NCBI GenBank assembly: GCA_963837105.1
Contig: CAWIMG010000035.1
Location: 128,240-192,239, forward strand
Direction of reading: 5' to 3'
Length of the DNA: 64,000 bases
DNA from: UBA9676 sp963837105
GTDB taxonomy: Bacteria > Actinomycetota > Actinomycetes > Streptosporangiales > Streptosporangiaceae
The translations under genes were made by a program, and so were the position numbers. Below, one piece after another: positions 24,872-34,270 of this stretch. Position 1 is the stretch's first letter, and every line of letters begins with the position of its first letter. The notes beneath the pieces were generated by a model. That model did no database searches and was not told the DNA's origin. It saw only the letters and a list, made by a program, of their open reading frames with translations.

Positions 24872-25674
24872 GACTGGCCGTCCCCCTCCGTGGCGGTGCC
24901 GGCCGGCTCACCGGGTGGCAGGCCGGCCCGGCCGCCGCCGGGCACCGGCTGGCCGCCACCACGCCGCAGCAGCACCGGGCTGACCGACAGCTCCGACGGG
25001 CTGCCGTCGGGCAGCAGCGCCGGGAAGTCCACCGCGTTGTGCCGGGCATAGGTGCCCGGCCCGGGCAGCGGTGCCGGGTGGCCGCCGGTGGTCCGCTGCC
25101 GGGCCAGATCCCGCTGCGTCGGCTTGGGGCTGGTCCGTTCCCGGTGGGCCAGCACCATGGCGCCGAGCGCGGCGGTGATCAGCAGCGCGCTGGTGATCTC
25201 GAACGGGTAGAAGTACCGGGTGAAAATCAGGGTGGCCAGCCGCTGCACATTGAACGCGCCGTAGCCGCCCGCCACCGGGCCGCCCGAGCCGATCGCGGCG
25301 TGGCCGACGACCAGGGCCAGCAGCACCAGCAGCGCGATCCCGGCCAGCCCGGCGGCGAGCCGCTGGCCGGGGATGGTCTCCCGGGTCGAGTCGGCCGCGG
25401 TCACCCCAACGATCATGAGGACGAACAGGAACAGCATCAGCACGGCGCCGGTGTAGACGATGATCTGCACGAAGGCCAGGAACGGCGCGCCCGCGGTGGC
25501 GTACAGGACCGCCAGGCAGAGCATCACCACGGCCAGCAGCACCGCGCAGTGGACCGCCCGCCGGGCCATCACCATGCCGATCGCGGCCGCCACCGAGGCG
25601 ACCGCCAGCACCCAGAAGGTCACGGTCGTGGTGTCGGACTGGACGTGGCTGGCGGCCAGCAGATGGGCGGTCAT
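24868..25674 (-). CDS. nuoJ: NADH-quinone oxidoreductase subunit J
   Basis: 268-residue membrane subunit. The five helices lie in the first 175 residues, with the conserved LAFVQIIVYTGAVLMLFLFV helix that contains the pi-bulge next to the quinone channel. The last 80 residues are hydrophilic and Pro/Gly-rich, a soluble tail longer than in E. coli (184 residues total) but common in actinobacterial NuoJ. The ATG overlaps nuoI by 4 bases and the stop overlaps nuoK. Confidence 0.94.
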   Translation of the reverse strand: MTAHLLAASHVQSDTTTVTFWVLAVASVAAAIGMVMARRAVHCAVLLAVVMLCLAVLYATAGAPFLAFVQIIVYTGAVLMLFLFVLMIVGVTAADSTRETIPGQRLAAGLAGIALLVLLALVVGHAAIGSGGPVAGGYGAFNVQRLATLIFTRYFYPFEITSALLITAALGAMVLAHRERTSPKPTQRDLARQRTTGGHPAPLPGPGTYARHNAVDFPALLPDGSPSELSVSPVLLRRGGGQPVPGGGRAGLPPGEPAGTATEGDGQS

Positions 25675-26318
25675 TCCGGCTCACCCGCCTGCTCAGCACC
25701 GGGGCCGGTATCGGCGCGGCCGGGCCGCGGGGTCCAGTCCGCCATCTCCTGCGGGTCGCCCGCATAGCCCTCGGGCGTGTCCGCCTCGCTGGCCGGGTGC
25801 CGGGGCGTGGCCGGGCCGGTGGCCCCCAGCCGGTAGTAGTCGCGCTCACTGTCGCCGAGCTGCATCGGGTGCGGTGGGGCGGTCATGTCCGGCTCCAGCG
25901 GGGTGAGCAGTTGCTCCTTGGTCCAGATCAGGTTCTCCCGGCTGCTGTCGGCGATCTCGTAGTCGTTGGTCATGGTCAGCGCCCTGGTCGGGCAGGCTTC
26001 CACACACAGCCCGCACAGGATGCAGCGCAGGTAGTTGATCTGGTAGACCGCGCCGTACCGCTCGCCGGGCGAGTACCGCTCCTGCTCGGTGTTGTCCGCA
26101 CCCTCCACGTAGATGGCGTCGGCCGGGCATGCCCAGGCGCACAGTTCGCAGCCGATGCACTTCTCCAGCCCGTCCGGCCAGCGGTTGAGCTGGTGACGGC
26201 CGTGAAAGCGGGGCGCGGTCGGCAGCTTCTCCTCGGGGTACTGAACGGTATCCACCTTCCGGAACATCTGCCGGAAGGTGACGCCGAAGCCCTTGATGGG
26301 GCCGAGGAACTCAGGCAC
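25671..26318 (-). CDS. nuoI: NADH-quinone oxidoreductase subunit I
   Basis: 215-residue peripheral subunit with two [4Fe-4S] clusters (N6a and N6b). The motifs CIGCELCAWACPADAIY (about residue 54) and CILCGLCVEACPTRALT (about residue 99) are complete. A GTG start overlaps the last 8 bases of nuoH. The C-terminal 50 residues are a low-complexity acidic/Pro tail. It carries electrons from NuoG to NuoB. A shorter, diverged paralogue is at 3471-3884. Confidence 0.95.
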   Translation of the reverse strand: MPEFLGPIKGFGVTFRQMFRKVDTVQYPEEKLPTAPRFHGRHQLNRWPDGLEKCIGCELCAWACPADAIYVEGADNTEQERYSPGERYGAVYQINYLRCILCGLCVEACPTRALTMTNDYEIADSSRENLIWTKEQLLTPLEPDMTAPPHPMQLGDSERDYYRLGATGPATPRHPASEADTPEGYAGDPQEMADWTPRPGRADTGPGAEQAGEPE

Positions 26319-27756
26319 CGGTTACCTCCTTCACCGGGCCGGCCTGGCTGACCTCCGGCTCCCCGCCGGGAATGACCACGCCGACCCCGTGGTAGTGGGG
26401 CAGGTCCAGGGGCGGCACCGGGAAGCCGGGTGCCCGCTCCCCGGCCAGCTCGGCCGCGGCCTGGCCGGCCTCCTGCCCGGCCGCGGCACTGCGGCGCCGT
26501 TCCGCGGCAACGTCCGCCGACCAGCCGAGCAGCAGCAGCACCGCGAGGATGCAGCCGCCGACGATGTAGACCGGGGTGCTGCCGCCGTGCTGGCGCCACA
26601 CCCGGATGGTGGCGATCATCAGGATCCAGGCCAGCGAGACCGGGATCAGCACCTTCCAGCCGAAGGCCATCAGCTGGTCGTACCGGATCCGGGGCAGCGT
26701 CCCGCGCAGCCAGATGAAGCAGAACAGCAAGATCCCCACCTTGGCCAGGAACCACAGCAGCGGCACCCAGCCGGTGTTCGCCCCCGGCCACACCGAGATC
26801 GGCCACGGAGCCCGCCAGCCGCCCAGGAACAGCGTGGTGGCCAGCGCGGCGACCGTCGTCATGTTGATGTACTCGGCCAGGTAGAACAGGGCGAACTTGA
26901 GCGAGGAGTACTCGGTGTGGAACCCGGCGACCAGTTCGCCCTCGCCCTCGGGCAGGTCGAACGGCAGCCGGTTGGTCTCCCCCACCATGGTGATCAGGTA
27001 GACACCGAACGAGGGCAGCAGCAGCACCGCGAACCACGACGGGTAGTGCAGGGTGACCCCGAACAGCTGGAACGGCGCACCGTGCGCCTGGGCGGTGACG
27101 ATCGCGGTGGTGGACAGCGAGCCCGCGTACAGGAACACCGCCACGAACGACAGGGCCATCGCGATCTCGTAGCTGATCACCTGCGCGGATGAGCGCAGGC
27201 CGCCGAGCAGCGAATAGGGCGACGCCGACGACCAGCCGGCCAGCACGATCCCGTACACGCCCATCGAGCTCATGGCGAGCACCAGCAGCACGCCTACCGG
27301 CAGGTCGGCGACCTGCAGCGGGGTGCGCACCCCGAAGATGGAGACCTCCGGCCCGAACGGGATGATCGCGAAGCTGATGAAGGCCGGTATCACCGCGATC
27401 GCGGGTGCCGCCCAGAACAGGAACTTGTCCACGCCCCGGGGGATGATGTCCTCCTTCAGCGGCAGCTTGATGCCGTCCATCAGCGACTGGAGCAGGCCGA
27501 ACGGGCCAGCCCGGTTCGGGCCAGGCCGCTGCTGCATCCGGCCGATGACCCGGCGCTCCGCCCAGATCATGAACAGGGTCACCAGCATCAGGAAGACGAA
27601 CAGCACCACGACCTTGAGCACGATCAGCCACCAGGGCTGGCCGATGAAGCTGGCCAGCGTGGGGTCGGGTGGCGGCGGGGTGCTGGCCGCGGCATGCGCC
27701 AGGCCGGCGCGGGCGGCGGGCGCCAGGTGCACCAGGGCAGCGGCCGGGTTGCTCAT
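26311..27756 (-). CDS. nuoH: NADH-quinone oxidoreductase subunit H
   Basis: 481-residue membrane subunit that forms much of the quinone pocket. The start ATG at 27756 overlaps the nuoG stop (ATGA). Diagnostic segments are MQQRPGPNRAGPFGLLQSLM, IIPFGPEV, and the acidic loop ETNRLPFDLPEGEGELVAGF that links quinone binding to proton pumping. Both ends are extended relative to E. coli NuoH (325 residues): about 35 residues at the N-terminus and about 90 low-complexity residues at the C-terminus. Confidence 0.95.
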   Translation of the reverse strand: MSNPAAALVHLAPAARAGLAHAAASTPPPPDPTLASFIGQPWWLIVLKVVVLFVFLMLVTLFMIWAERRVIGRMQQRPGPNRAGPFGLLQSLMDGIKLPLKEDIIPRGVDKFLFWAAPAIAVIPAFISFAIIPFGPEVSIFGVRTPLQVADLPVGVLLVLAMSSMGVYGIVLAGWSSASPYSLLGGLRSSAQVISYEIAMALSFVAVFLYAGSLSTTAIVTAQAHGAPFQLFGVTLHYPSWFAVLLLPSFGVYLITMVGETNRLPFDLPEGEGELVAGFHTEYSSLKFALFYLAEYINMTTVAALATTLFLGGWRAPWPISVWPGANTGWVPLLWFLAKVGILLFCFIWLRGTLPRIRYDQLMAFGWKVLIPVSLAWILMIATIRVWRQHGGSTPVYIVGGCILAVLLLLGWSADVAAERRRSAAAGQEAGQAAAELAGERAPGFPVPPLDLPHYHGVGVVIPGGEPEVSQAGPVKEVTGA

Positions 27757-30179
27757 TGCGGGCTCCTCAGGGTCACCGGGGTGCCGTGGCCGGCCCGGAG
27801 CTGGCGGCGGATCTCGCAGTCCCGGGCATGGGTGGGCAGCCACACCACCCGGTCGGGCATGCCTGTCACCCGGACAGCCACGGTGACCTCGCCATGGTCG
27901 GTGGCCACGGTCACCGGCGCGCCGTCGGCCACGCCCGCCGCCGCGGCGGTGGCCGCCGACATCCGGGCCAGCACCGGCCGGGCGGTCCCGGCCAGGAACG
28001 GCTCACCGTCGCTCATCCGGCCGGTGTCCAGCAGCTCGGACCAGCTGGCCAGCAGCGCCTGGCCCGGGCCGGGCTCGTCGGCCAGGTCCGCGTGCACGTA
28101 CGGCGCCCTCGGCTCCGCCCCCTGCCAGCCACCGAGGCGGGCCAGTTCGCTGCGGGCGGCCGCGGCGTCCGGCAAGCCCAGATGCACGTCCATCTCGTCG
28201 GCGATCCGGCCGAGCACCACCAGATCCGGCTCCAGCCCCGGCACCTCGAACACCGCGCCGAAGGTGCCCGGGCGGCCTTCCCAGTTCACGAACGTGCCGG
28301 GCTTCTCGGTCACCGCGGCCACCGGCAGCACCACGTCAGCACGGTCGGTGATGGCGCTCGCCCGGATTTCCAGGCTGACCACGAACGGGGTGGCGGCCAG
28401 CGCGTCCAGCGCCGCCTGCTCGTCCGGCAGGTCACCGGGATCCACGCCCGCGATGAGCAGCGCGCCGAGGTCGCCCGCCGCGGCCGCGGCCAGCATCTGG
28501 CTGGTGTCCCGGCCCAGGGCGGCGGGCAGCGAGCCAACGCCCCACAGCCGGGCCACTTCCGCCCGCGCCAGCGGGTCGGTGACCGGCCGGCCCAGTGGCA
28601 GCAGGCCCGGCAGCGCGCCCGCGTCAATCGCCCCGCGCTCGCCGGCCCGGCGTGGCACCCAGGCGAGCCGGGCGCCGGTTGCCGCGGCCAGCGCGGCCAC
28701 CGCGGACAATGCGCCAGGCACCTCTGCCAGCCGCTCGCCCGCCAGGATCACCGCGCCGTCGCCGGCCAGGGCCTGCGCGGCGGCCTGCTCGGCCTCGGTG
28801 AGCCGCTGCCCGGCGGCCAGCCGGATGAGCGCGGCGGCCTCGCTGCCGGGGACGGTGAGCAGCACGGTCCCGCCCATCTTGGCCAGCCCGCGGCTGGCGA
28901 ACGGGGCGAGCGAGTAGACGGCGGTCCCTTTTGTGCGGGCCGCCTTGCGCAGCCGCAGGAACACGATCGGGCACTCGTCCTCGGGCTCGAACCCGGCCAG
29001 CAGCACCGCGGGCGCCCGCTCCAGGCCGGGATAGCTGACCGCCACCTCCCGCCCGGCCACGTGCGCGGCCAGGAACTGGGCCTCCTCCACCGAATGCGGC
29101 CGGGCGCGCATGTCGATGTCATTGCTGGCGAGCGCGATCCGGGCGAACTTGGCGTAGCCGTACGCGTCTTCGAGGGTGAGCCGGCCGCCGGTGAGCACCC
29201 CGGCCCGGCCGCGGGCCTGCGCCAGCCCGCTGGCCGCGGCAGCCAGCGCCTCGGGCCAGGAAGCCGGTTCCAGCACGCCACCGCCGTTGCGAACCAGGGG
29301 CGTGACGAGCCGGTCCGGCTGGGTGGCGTAGGTGAAGGCCCAGCGTCCCTTGTCGCAATTCCATTCCTCGTTGACCTGCGGGTCGTTGCCGGCCAGCCGG
29401 CGGGTGACCACGCCCCGCCGCGAGTCGGTCCGCTGCCGGCAGCCGGCCGCGCAGTGCTCGCACACGGTGGCGGTGGACCGCAGGTCGAACGGGCGGCTGC
29501 GGAACCGGTAGGCGGCACCGGTCAGCGCCCCGACCGGGCAGATCTGGACCGTGTTGCCGGAGAAGTAGGAGTTGAACGGCAGCCCGTCGGCGGTGCCGAT
29601 GAACTGGTCCGGCCCGCGCTCGAAGAACTCGATGAACGGGTCGCCCGCGATCTGCTCGGAGAACCGGGTGCAGCGGGTGCAGGAGATGCAGCGTTCCCGG
29701 TCCAGCAGCACCTGGCTGGAGATGGCCACCGGCTTGGCGAACGTGCGCTTGCCGTCGGTGAACCTGGTGTCGCCCTGGCCGGCCGACATGGCCTGGTTCT
29801 GCAGCGGGCACTCACCGCCCTTGTCGCACATGGGGCAGTCGAGCGGGTGGTTGATGAGCAGCAGTTCCATCACCCCGCGCTGCGCCTTCCCGGCCACCTC
29901 GGAGGTGAGCTGGGTGCGCGCAGTCATGCCCTCGGTGCAGGTAGTCGTGCACGAGGCGAGCGGCTTGACCTGGCCTTCCACCTCGACCAGGCACTGCCGG
30001 CAGGCGCCCGCCGGGGTCAGCAGCGGATGGTCGCAGAACCGGGGGATCTGCAGCCCGAGCAGTTCGGCGGCGCGGATCACCAGGGTCCCCTTCGGGACGG
30101 TGATCTCGAAGCCGTCGATGGTGACCGTGACACCATCGGTCACCGGCACCACCGCGGTGGCGTCGTTGGTCTGGGTCAT
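27753..30179 (-). CDS. nuoG: NADH-quinone oxidoreductase subunit G
   Basis: 808-residue iron-sulfur subunit. In order it shows the [2Fe-2S] N1b ligands (FCDHPLLTPAGACRQCLVEV), the His/Cys ligands of N5 (HPLDCPMCDKGGECPLQ), N4 (CISCTRCTRF plus CPVGAL) and a CEHCAAGC motif plus a later Cys (EEWNCDKGRW) that fits the extra cluster N7. The rest is a molybdopterin-oxidoreductase-like domain without a molybdenum role. The ATG overlaps nuoF (ATGA). It relays electrons from NuoE/F to NuoI. Confidence 0.95.
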   Translation of the reverse strand: MTQTNDATAVVPVTDGVTVTIDGFEITVPKGTLVIRAAELLGLQIPRFCDHPLLTPAGACRQCLVEVEGQVKPLASCTTTCTEGMTARTQLTSEVAGKAQRGVMELLLINHPLDCPMCDKGGECPLQNQAMSAGQGDTRFTDGKRTFAKPVAISSQVLLDRERCISCTRCTRFSEQIAGDPFIEFFERGPDQFIGTADGLPFNSYFSGNTVQICPVGALTGAAYRFRSRPFDLRSTATVCEHCAAGCRQRTDSRRGVVTRRLAGNDPQVNEEWNCDKGRWAFTYATQPDRLVTPLVRNGGGVLEPASWPEALAAAASGLAQARGRAGVLTGGRLTLEDAYGYAKFARIALASNDIDMRARPHSVEEAQFLAAHVAGREVAVSYPGLERAPAVLLAGFEPEDECPIVFLRLRKAARTKGTAVYSLAPFASRGLAKMGGTVLLTVPGSEAAALIRLAAGQRLTEAEQAAAQALAGDGAVILAGERLAEVPGALSAVAALAAATGARLAWVPRRAGERGAIDAGALPGLLPLGRPVTDPLARAEVARLWGVGSLPAALGRDTSQMLAAAAAGDLGALLIAGVDPGDLPDEQAALDALAATPFVVSLEIRASAITDRADVVLPVAAVTEKPGTFVNWEGRPGTFGAVFEVPGLEPDLVVLGRIADEMDVHLGLPDAAAARSELARLGGWQGAEPRAPYVHADLADEPGPGQALLASWSELLDTGRMSDGEPFLAGTARPVLARMSAATAAAAGVADGAPVTVATDHGEVTVAVRVTGMPDRVVWLPTHARDCEIRRQLRAGHGTPVTLRSPQ

Positions 30180-31498
30180 GGGGTCAGCCCTTTCCCGGCA
30201 CCGGCGGCCCAGGCGGTGGCGGCGGCCGGGTCGAACGGGCAGCCGCCGGTCTTCTGGTGCTCGAGGTACTCATCCCGGAAGTACCTGATCGAGGAGGTGA
30301 CCGGGCTGACCGCGCCGTCGCCCAGCGCGCAGAACGCCCGGCCGAGAATGTTGTCACAGATGTCGAGCAGCTTGTCCAGATCCTCCTCGGAGCCCTGGCC
30401 GTGCTCCAGCCGGTCCAGCACCCGCACCATCCAGAACGTCCCCTCCCGGCACGGCGTGCACTTGCCGCACGACTCGTGCTGGTAGAACTCGGTCCAGCGG
30501 AGGACGGCCCGGACCACGCAGGTCGTTTCGTCGAAAATCTGCAGGGCCCGGGTGCCGAGCATGGACCCGGCCGCGCCGACCGACTCGAAGTCGAGCGGCA
30601 CGTGCAGGTGCTCATCGGTGAACAGCGGGGTGGACGACCCGCCCGGGGTCCAGAACTTCAGCCGGTGCCCGGCCCGCACCCCGCCCGCCAGATCCAGCAG
30701 TTCCGCCAGTGTGATGCCCAGCGGGGCCTCGTACTGGCCGGGCACGGTGACATGGCCGCTGAGCGAGAAGATGCCGTACCCCTTGGACCGCTCGGTGCCC
30801 ATCCCGGCGAACCAGGCCGCGCCGTTGGCCACGATCGAGGGCACCGACGCGATCGACTCGACGTTGTTGATCACGGTCGGGCAGGCGTACAGCCCCTCCA
30901 CCGCTGGGAACGGCGGCTTCAGCCGGGGCTGGCCGCGGAAGCCCTCCAGCGAGTCCAGCAGCGCGGTCTCCTCACCGCAGATGTAGGCGCCGGCCCCGGC
31001 GTGGACCACCAGGTCCAGGTCATAGCCGGAGCCGAGGATGTTCTCGCCCAGGTAACCGGCCGCCTTCGCCTCGGCGACCGCCTGCTGCACCCGCCGGACC
31101 ACGTGCAGGATCTCGCCCCGGATGTAGATGAACGCCTTGGCAGCCCGGATCGCATAGGAGGTGATGATGGCCCCCTCGACCAGCAGGTGCGGGGTCGCCA
31201 TCATCAGCGGGGTGTCCTTGCAGGTGCCCGGCTCGGATTCGTCCGCGTTCACCACCAGGTAGTGCGGCTTGCCATCGCCCTGCGGGATGAACCCCCACTT
31301 CATGCCGGTCGGGAAGCCCGCCCCGCCACGGCCGCGCAGGGCAGACTCCTTCAGCGCGGCGACAATGGTCTCCGGCTGCTGCGCCAGGGCCGTGGCCAGC
31401 GCCTGGTAGCCGCCCGCCCGGCGGTAGCCCGCCAGTGTGAACGAGTCCGGCTGGTCCCACTGGTCGGTCAGGATCGGGGTGAGCACGCCGCCGCTCAC
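30176..31498 (-). CDS. nuoF: NADH-quinone oxidoreductase subunit F
   Basis: 440-residue flavoprotein that binds NADH and FMN and cluster N3. The glycine-rich NADH/FMN site is LRGRGGAGFPTGMKW (about residue 60), the second flavin contact is YICGEETALLDSLEG, and the [4Fe-4S] ligands are ESCGKCTPCREG plus the Cys in AFCALGDGAVSP. The GTG start at 31498 overlaps the nuoE stop (GTGA), giving MSGGVLTPILTDQW as the start. Length matches the family. Confidence 0.95.
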   Translation of the reverse strand: MSGGVLTPILTDQWDQPDSFTLAGYRRAGGYQALATALAQQPETIVAALKESALRGRGGAGFPTGMKWGFIPQGDGKPHYLVVNADESEPGTCKDTPLMMATPHLLVEGAIITSYAIRAAKAFIYIRGEILHVVRRVQQAVAEAKAAGYLGENILGSGYDLDLVVHAGAGAYICGEETALLDSLEGFRGQPRLKPPFPAVEGLYACPTVINNVESIASVPSIVANGAAWFAGMGTERSKGYGIFSLSGHVTVPGQYEAPLGITLAELLDLAGGVRAGHRLKFWTPGGSSTPLFTDEHLHVPLDFESVGAAGSMLGTRALQIFDETTCVVRAVLRWTEFYQHESCGKCTPCREGTFWMVRVLDRLEHGQGSEEDLDKLLDICDNILGRAFCALGDGAVSPVTSSIRYFRDEYLEHQKTGGCPFDPAAATAWAAGAGKGLTP

Positions 31499-32195
31499 CG
31501 CTGGCCGTCCCCGGCGGGCGCGCCCGGGGTGGTGGCGGCCGGCACGGGCGGTGCGGTCCAGCCGCGCGCCCGGGCGAGCCGCAGGCCCGCCAGCGAGGGC
31601 CCGGCGGCTTGCGGGCCGTCCCCCGCCTGCCCATCGGGGAAGCCGGCCAGGATCCGGGACGCCTCCCGCCAGCTGCACAGCCGCCGCGGCCGGCGGCCGG
31701 GCGGGAGGTCGGCGCCGGACCGCAGCTCATCGACCAGCGCACGGGCGCGGTCGGGGGTCATGTTGTCGAAGAACTCCCAGTTGACCATCACTACCGGGGC
31801 GAAGTCGCAGGCGGCGTTGCATTCCACATGCTCAAGGCTGACCTTGCCGTCCGGCGTGGCCTCATCGTCGCCGACGCCCAGCTGCTCGCGCAGGCTGGCC
31901 AGGATCTCGTCCCCGCCGAGGATCGCGCACAGCGTATTGGTGCACACCCCCACGTGGTACTCACCGACCGGGTGCCGCTTGTACATGGTGTAGAAGCTGA
32001 CCACCGACGCCACCTCGGACTCGGCCAGCCCCAGCCGGCCGCGCACCACGCGATGCCGTCGTTGGACACGTAGCCCTGCTCGGCCTGGACCAGGTGCAGC
32101 AGCGGGAGCAGGGCCGACCGCAGCCGCGGGTAGCGGGCGATGATCTGGCCGGCGTCGGCGTCCAGCCGGGCACGAACCTCGTCGCTGAACGCCAT
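31495..32195 (-). pseudogene. nuoE: NADH-quinone oxidoreductase subunit E, one-base frameshift
   Basis: NuoE carries the [2Fe-2S] cluster N1a and pairs with NuoF. The N-terminal part (MAFSDEVRARLDADAGQIIA to SNDGIAWCA) runs from 32195 to about 32035. The rest (GRLGLAESEVASVVSFYTMY onward, with the cluster ligands CTNTLC and CNAAC) is in another frame. Restoring one base in the GC-rich run near 32033 gives a continuous, fully conserved protein. The C-terminal tail after RARALVDELRSG is Pro/Arg-rich. Neighbours on both sides are intact and coupled (TGATG with nuoD, GTGA with nuoF), so a base-call error is quite possible; a real break would disable NADH input. Confidence 0.85.
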
Positions 32196-33520
32196 CACCG
32201 GTCCACGCCTCCCATCACCGGGTCAATGCTCGCGATCGCGGCAATCACGTCCGCGATCAGGCCACCTTCGGACATTGCCGAGGCCGCCTGCAGGTTGGTG
32301 AACGACGGGTCACGGAAGTGCACCCGGTACGGCTGGGTGCCGCCGTCGCTGACCGCATGGCAGCCCAGTTCCCCGCGCGGGGACTCGACAGCGGCATACA
32401 CCTGCCCGGCCGGCACCCGGAAGCCCTCGGTGACGAGCTTGAAGTGGTGGATCAGCGATTCCATCGACTGGCCCATGATCTTGGCGATGTGGGCCGGCGA
32501 GTTGCCCAGCCCGTCGGTGCCAACCGCCAGCTGGGCCGGCCAGCCGATCTTGGGGTCGGTGATCATCACCGGGTCGTGCGCGGGGCGTTTGGCGGCCAGC
32601 CGGTCCACGCATTGCTCGATGATCTTCAGCGACTCGTCCATCTCGTCCATCCGGAGCCGGTACCGGCCATAGGCGTCGCAGGTGTCGGTCACCGGGACAG
32701 CGAATTCGTACGTCTCGTAGCCGCAGTAGGGCTGGCTCTTGCGCAGGTCCCAGGGCAGGCCAGCGGCCCGCAGCACCGGCCCGGTAATGCCGAGCGCCAT
32801 GCAGCCTGCCAGGTCCAGGTGGGCGATGTTCTTCGTGCGCAGGGCGAAGACCGGGTTGGCGTCCAGCAGCGCACGCATCTCACCGATGAGGCCGGGCATC
32901 ACCCCGAGGAACTCGCGCAGCCGCTCCAGCGCGCCGGATGGCAGATCCTGCGACACACCGCCGGGCCGGATGTAGGCGTGGTTCATCCGCAGCCCGGAGA
33001 TCAGCTCGAACAGGTCGAGCACCTTTTCCCGCTCCCGCATGCCGTACAGGAAGACGGTGGTCGCACCCAGTTCCAGGCCGAAGGTGCCGATCGCGGTCAT
33101 GTGCGAGGAGATCCGGTTGAGCTCCATCATCAGCACCCGCAGCACGTTGGCCCGCGGCGGCACCTCCGCCTCGATGCCCAGCAGCCGCTCGGTGGCCAGG
33201 CAGAAAGCGGTCTCGTTGAAGATCGGCGACAGGTAGTCCATCCGGGTGCAGAACGTCACGCCCTGCGTCCAGGTGCGGAACTCCATGTTCTTCTCGATGC
33301 CGGTGTGCAGGTAGCCGATCACCGGCCGCAACTCGGTGACGGTCTCGCCGTCCAGGGTGAGGATCAGCCGGAGCACACCGTGCGTGGACGGGTGCTGCGG
33401 GCCCATGTTGACGACCAGCCGCTCCTCGCCCGGCCGGTCCCCGGCCTCGTCGGCGGCGGCGACGACCTCGTCCCAGTCCTGGCCGGCGACGTGGTAGACC
33501 CGGCCCTCAGTCTCGGTCAC
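32195..33520 (-). CDS. nuoD: NADH-quinone oxidoreductase subunit D
   Basis: 441-residue 49-kDa-type subunit at the quinone site. MGPQHPSTHGVLRL near residue 38 is the hallmark, with the quinone-binding His in PQHPSTHG. Further conserved parts are RTWTQGVTFCTRMDYLSP and the C-terminal RVHFRDPSFTNLQAAS. The GTG at 33520 is preferred over the one at 33526 because GGAGG lies at 33526-33530, 5 bases before it. It follows nuoC after 12 bases and its stop overlaps nuoE. Confidence 0.95.
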   Translation of the reverse strand: MTETEGRVYHVAGQDWDEVVAAADEAGDRPGEERLVVNMGPQHPSTHGVLRLILTLDGETVTELRPVIGYLHTGIEKNMEFRTWTQGVTFCTRMDYLSPIFNETAFCLATERLLGIEAEVPPRANVLRVLMMELNRISSHMTAIGTFGLELGATTVFLYGMREREKVLDLFELISGLRMNHAYIRPGGVSQDLPSGALERLREFLGVMPGLIGEMRALLDANPVFALRTKNIAHLDLAGCMALGITGPVLRAAGLPWDLRKSQPYCGYETYEFAVPVTDTCDAYGRYRLRMDEMDESLKIIEQCVDRLAAKRPAHDPVMITDPKIGWPAQLAVGTDGLGNSPAHIAKIMGQSMESLIHHFKLVTEGFRVPAGQVYAAVESPRGELGCHAVSDGGTQPYRVHFRDPSFTNLQAASAMSEGGLIADVIAAIASIDPVMGGVDR

Positions 33521-33532
33521 GTGCACCTCCGC

Positions 33533-34270
33533 TCACGAGTACGACCTCCGCTCATCGGGGGGCGGCACATGGGCACCGCGGTACTCGACCGGGATACCGC
33601 CGAGCGGGTAGTCCTTCCGCTGCGGGTGGCCCTTCCAGTCGTCGGGCATCTCGATCCTGGTCAGCGCCGGATGGCCGTCGAAGATGATCCCGAAGAAATC
33701 CCAGGTCTCCCGCTCGTGCCAGTCACAGGTCGGGTACACGCCGGTCAGCGAGGGAATGTGGGGGTCGGCGTCGGGCACGCTCACCTCCAGCCGGACCCGC
33801 CGGTTGTGGGTGATGGACAGCAGCGGGTAGACGGCGTGCAGCTCCCGGCCGGTCTCCCACGGGTAGTGCACCCCGCTCGCGCCCAGGCACAGCTGGAACG
33901 CCAGCGACGGCTCGTCCCGGAGCACCGTCGCCACCGTGACCAGCTGCCCGGCCCGCACATGCAGGGTCAGCTCGCCCCGGTCCACGACCACCTTCTCGAC
34001 CGCGTCGTCGAACTCCGCGCCGGCCTGCTTCAGGCCACTGGCCAGCTGGTCGGCGAGCTCGTCGAAGTAGGAGCCGTACGGCCGCGGGCTGGCGGGCACG
34101 GCCGGGCGGCGCACCCGCAGGCCACCGTAGCCCGAGGTGTCGCCGGTGGTGTGGGTACCGAACATCCCGGTCCGGGCGACCGGCTCGGCCAGCCGCTCCT
34201 GCCCGGCGGCCGCGGGCTGGCTGCCCTGCCCGGGCAGGTTCCCGGCGGGCACGCCCGGCTCCCCGGTCAT
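33533..34270 (-). CDS. nuoC: NADH-quinone oxidoreductase subunit C
   Basis: 245-residue 30-kDa subunit. The signature CDWHERETWDFFGIIFDGHP is at about residues 180-199, followed by MPDDWKGHPQRKDYPLGGIP. About 70 residues at the N-terminus are Gly/Pro/Thr-rich and not conserved. The ATG overlaps the nuoB stop (ATGA). It helps dock NuoB and NuoD. The diverged second copy at 3881-4429 keeps the same signature but is shorter. Confidence 0.94.
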   Translation of the reverse strand: MTGEPGVPAGNLPGQGSQPAAAGQERLAEPVARTGMFGTHTTGDTSGYGGLRVRRPAVPASPRPYGSYFDELADQLASGLKQAGAEFDDAVEKVVVDRGELTLHVRAGQLVTVATVLRDEPSLAFQLCLGASGVHYPWETGRELHAVYPLLSITHNRRVRLEVSVPDADPHIPSLTGVYPTCDWHERETWDFFGIIFDGHPALTRIEMPDDWKGHPQRKDYPLGGIPVEYRGAHVPPPDERRSYS

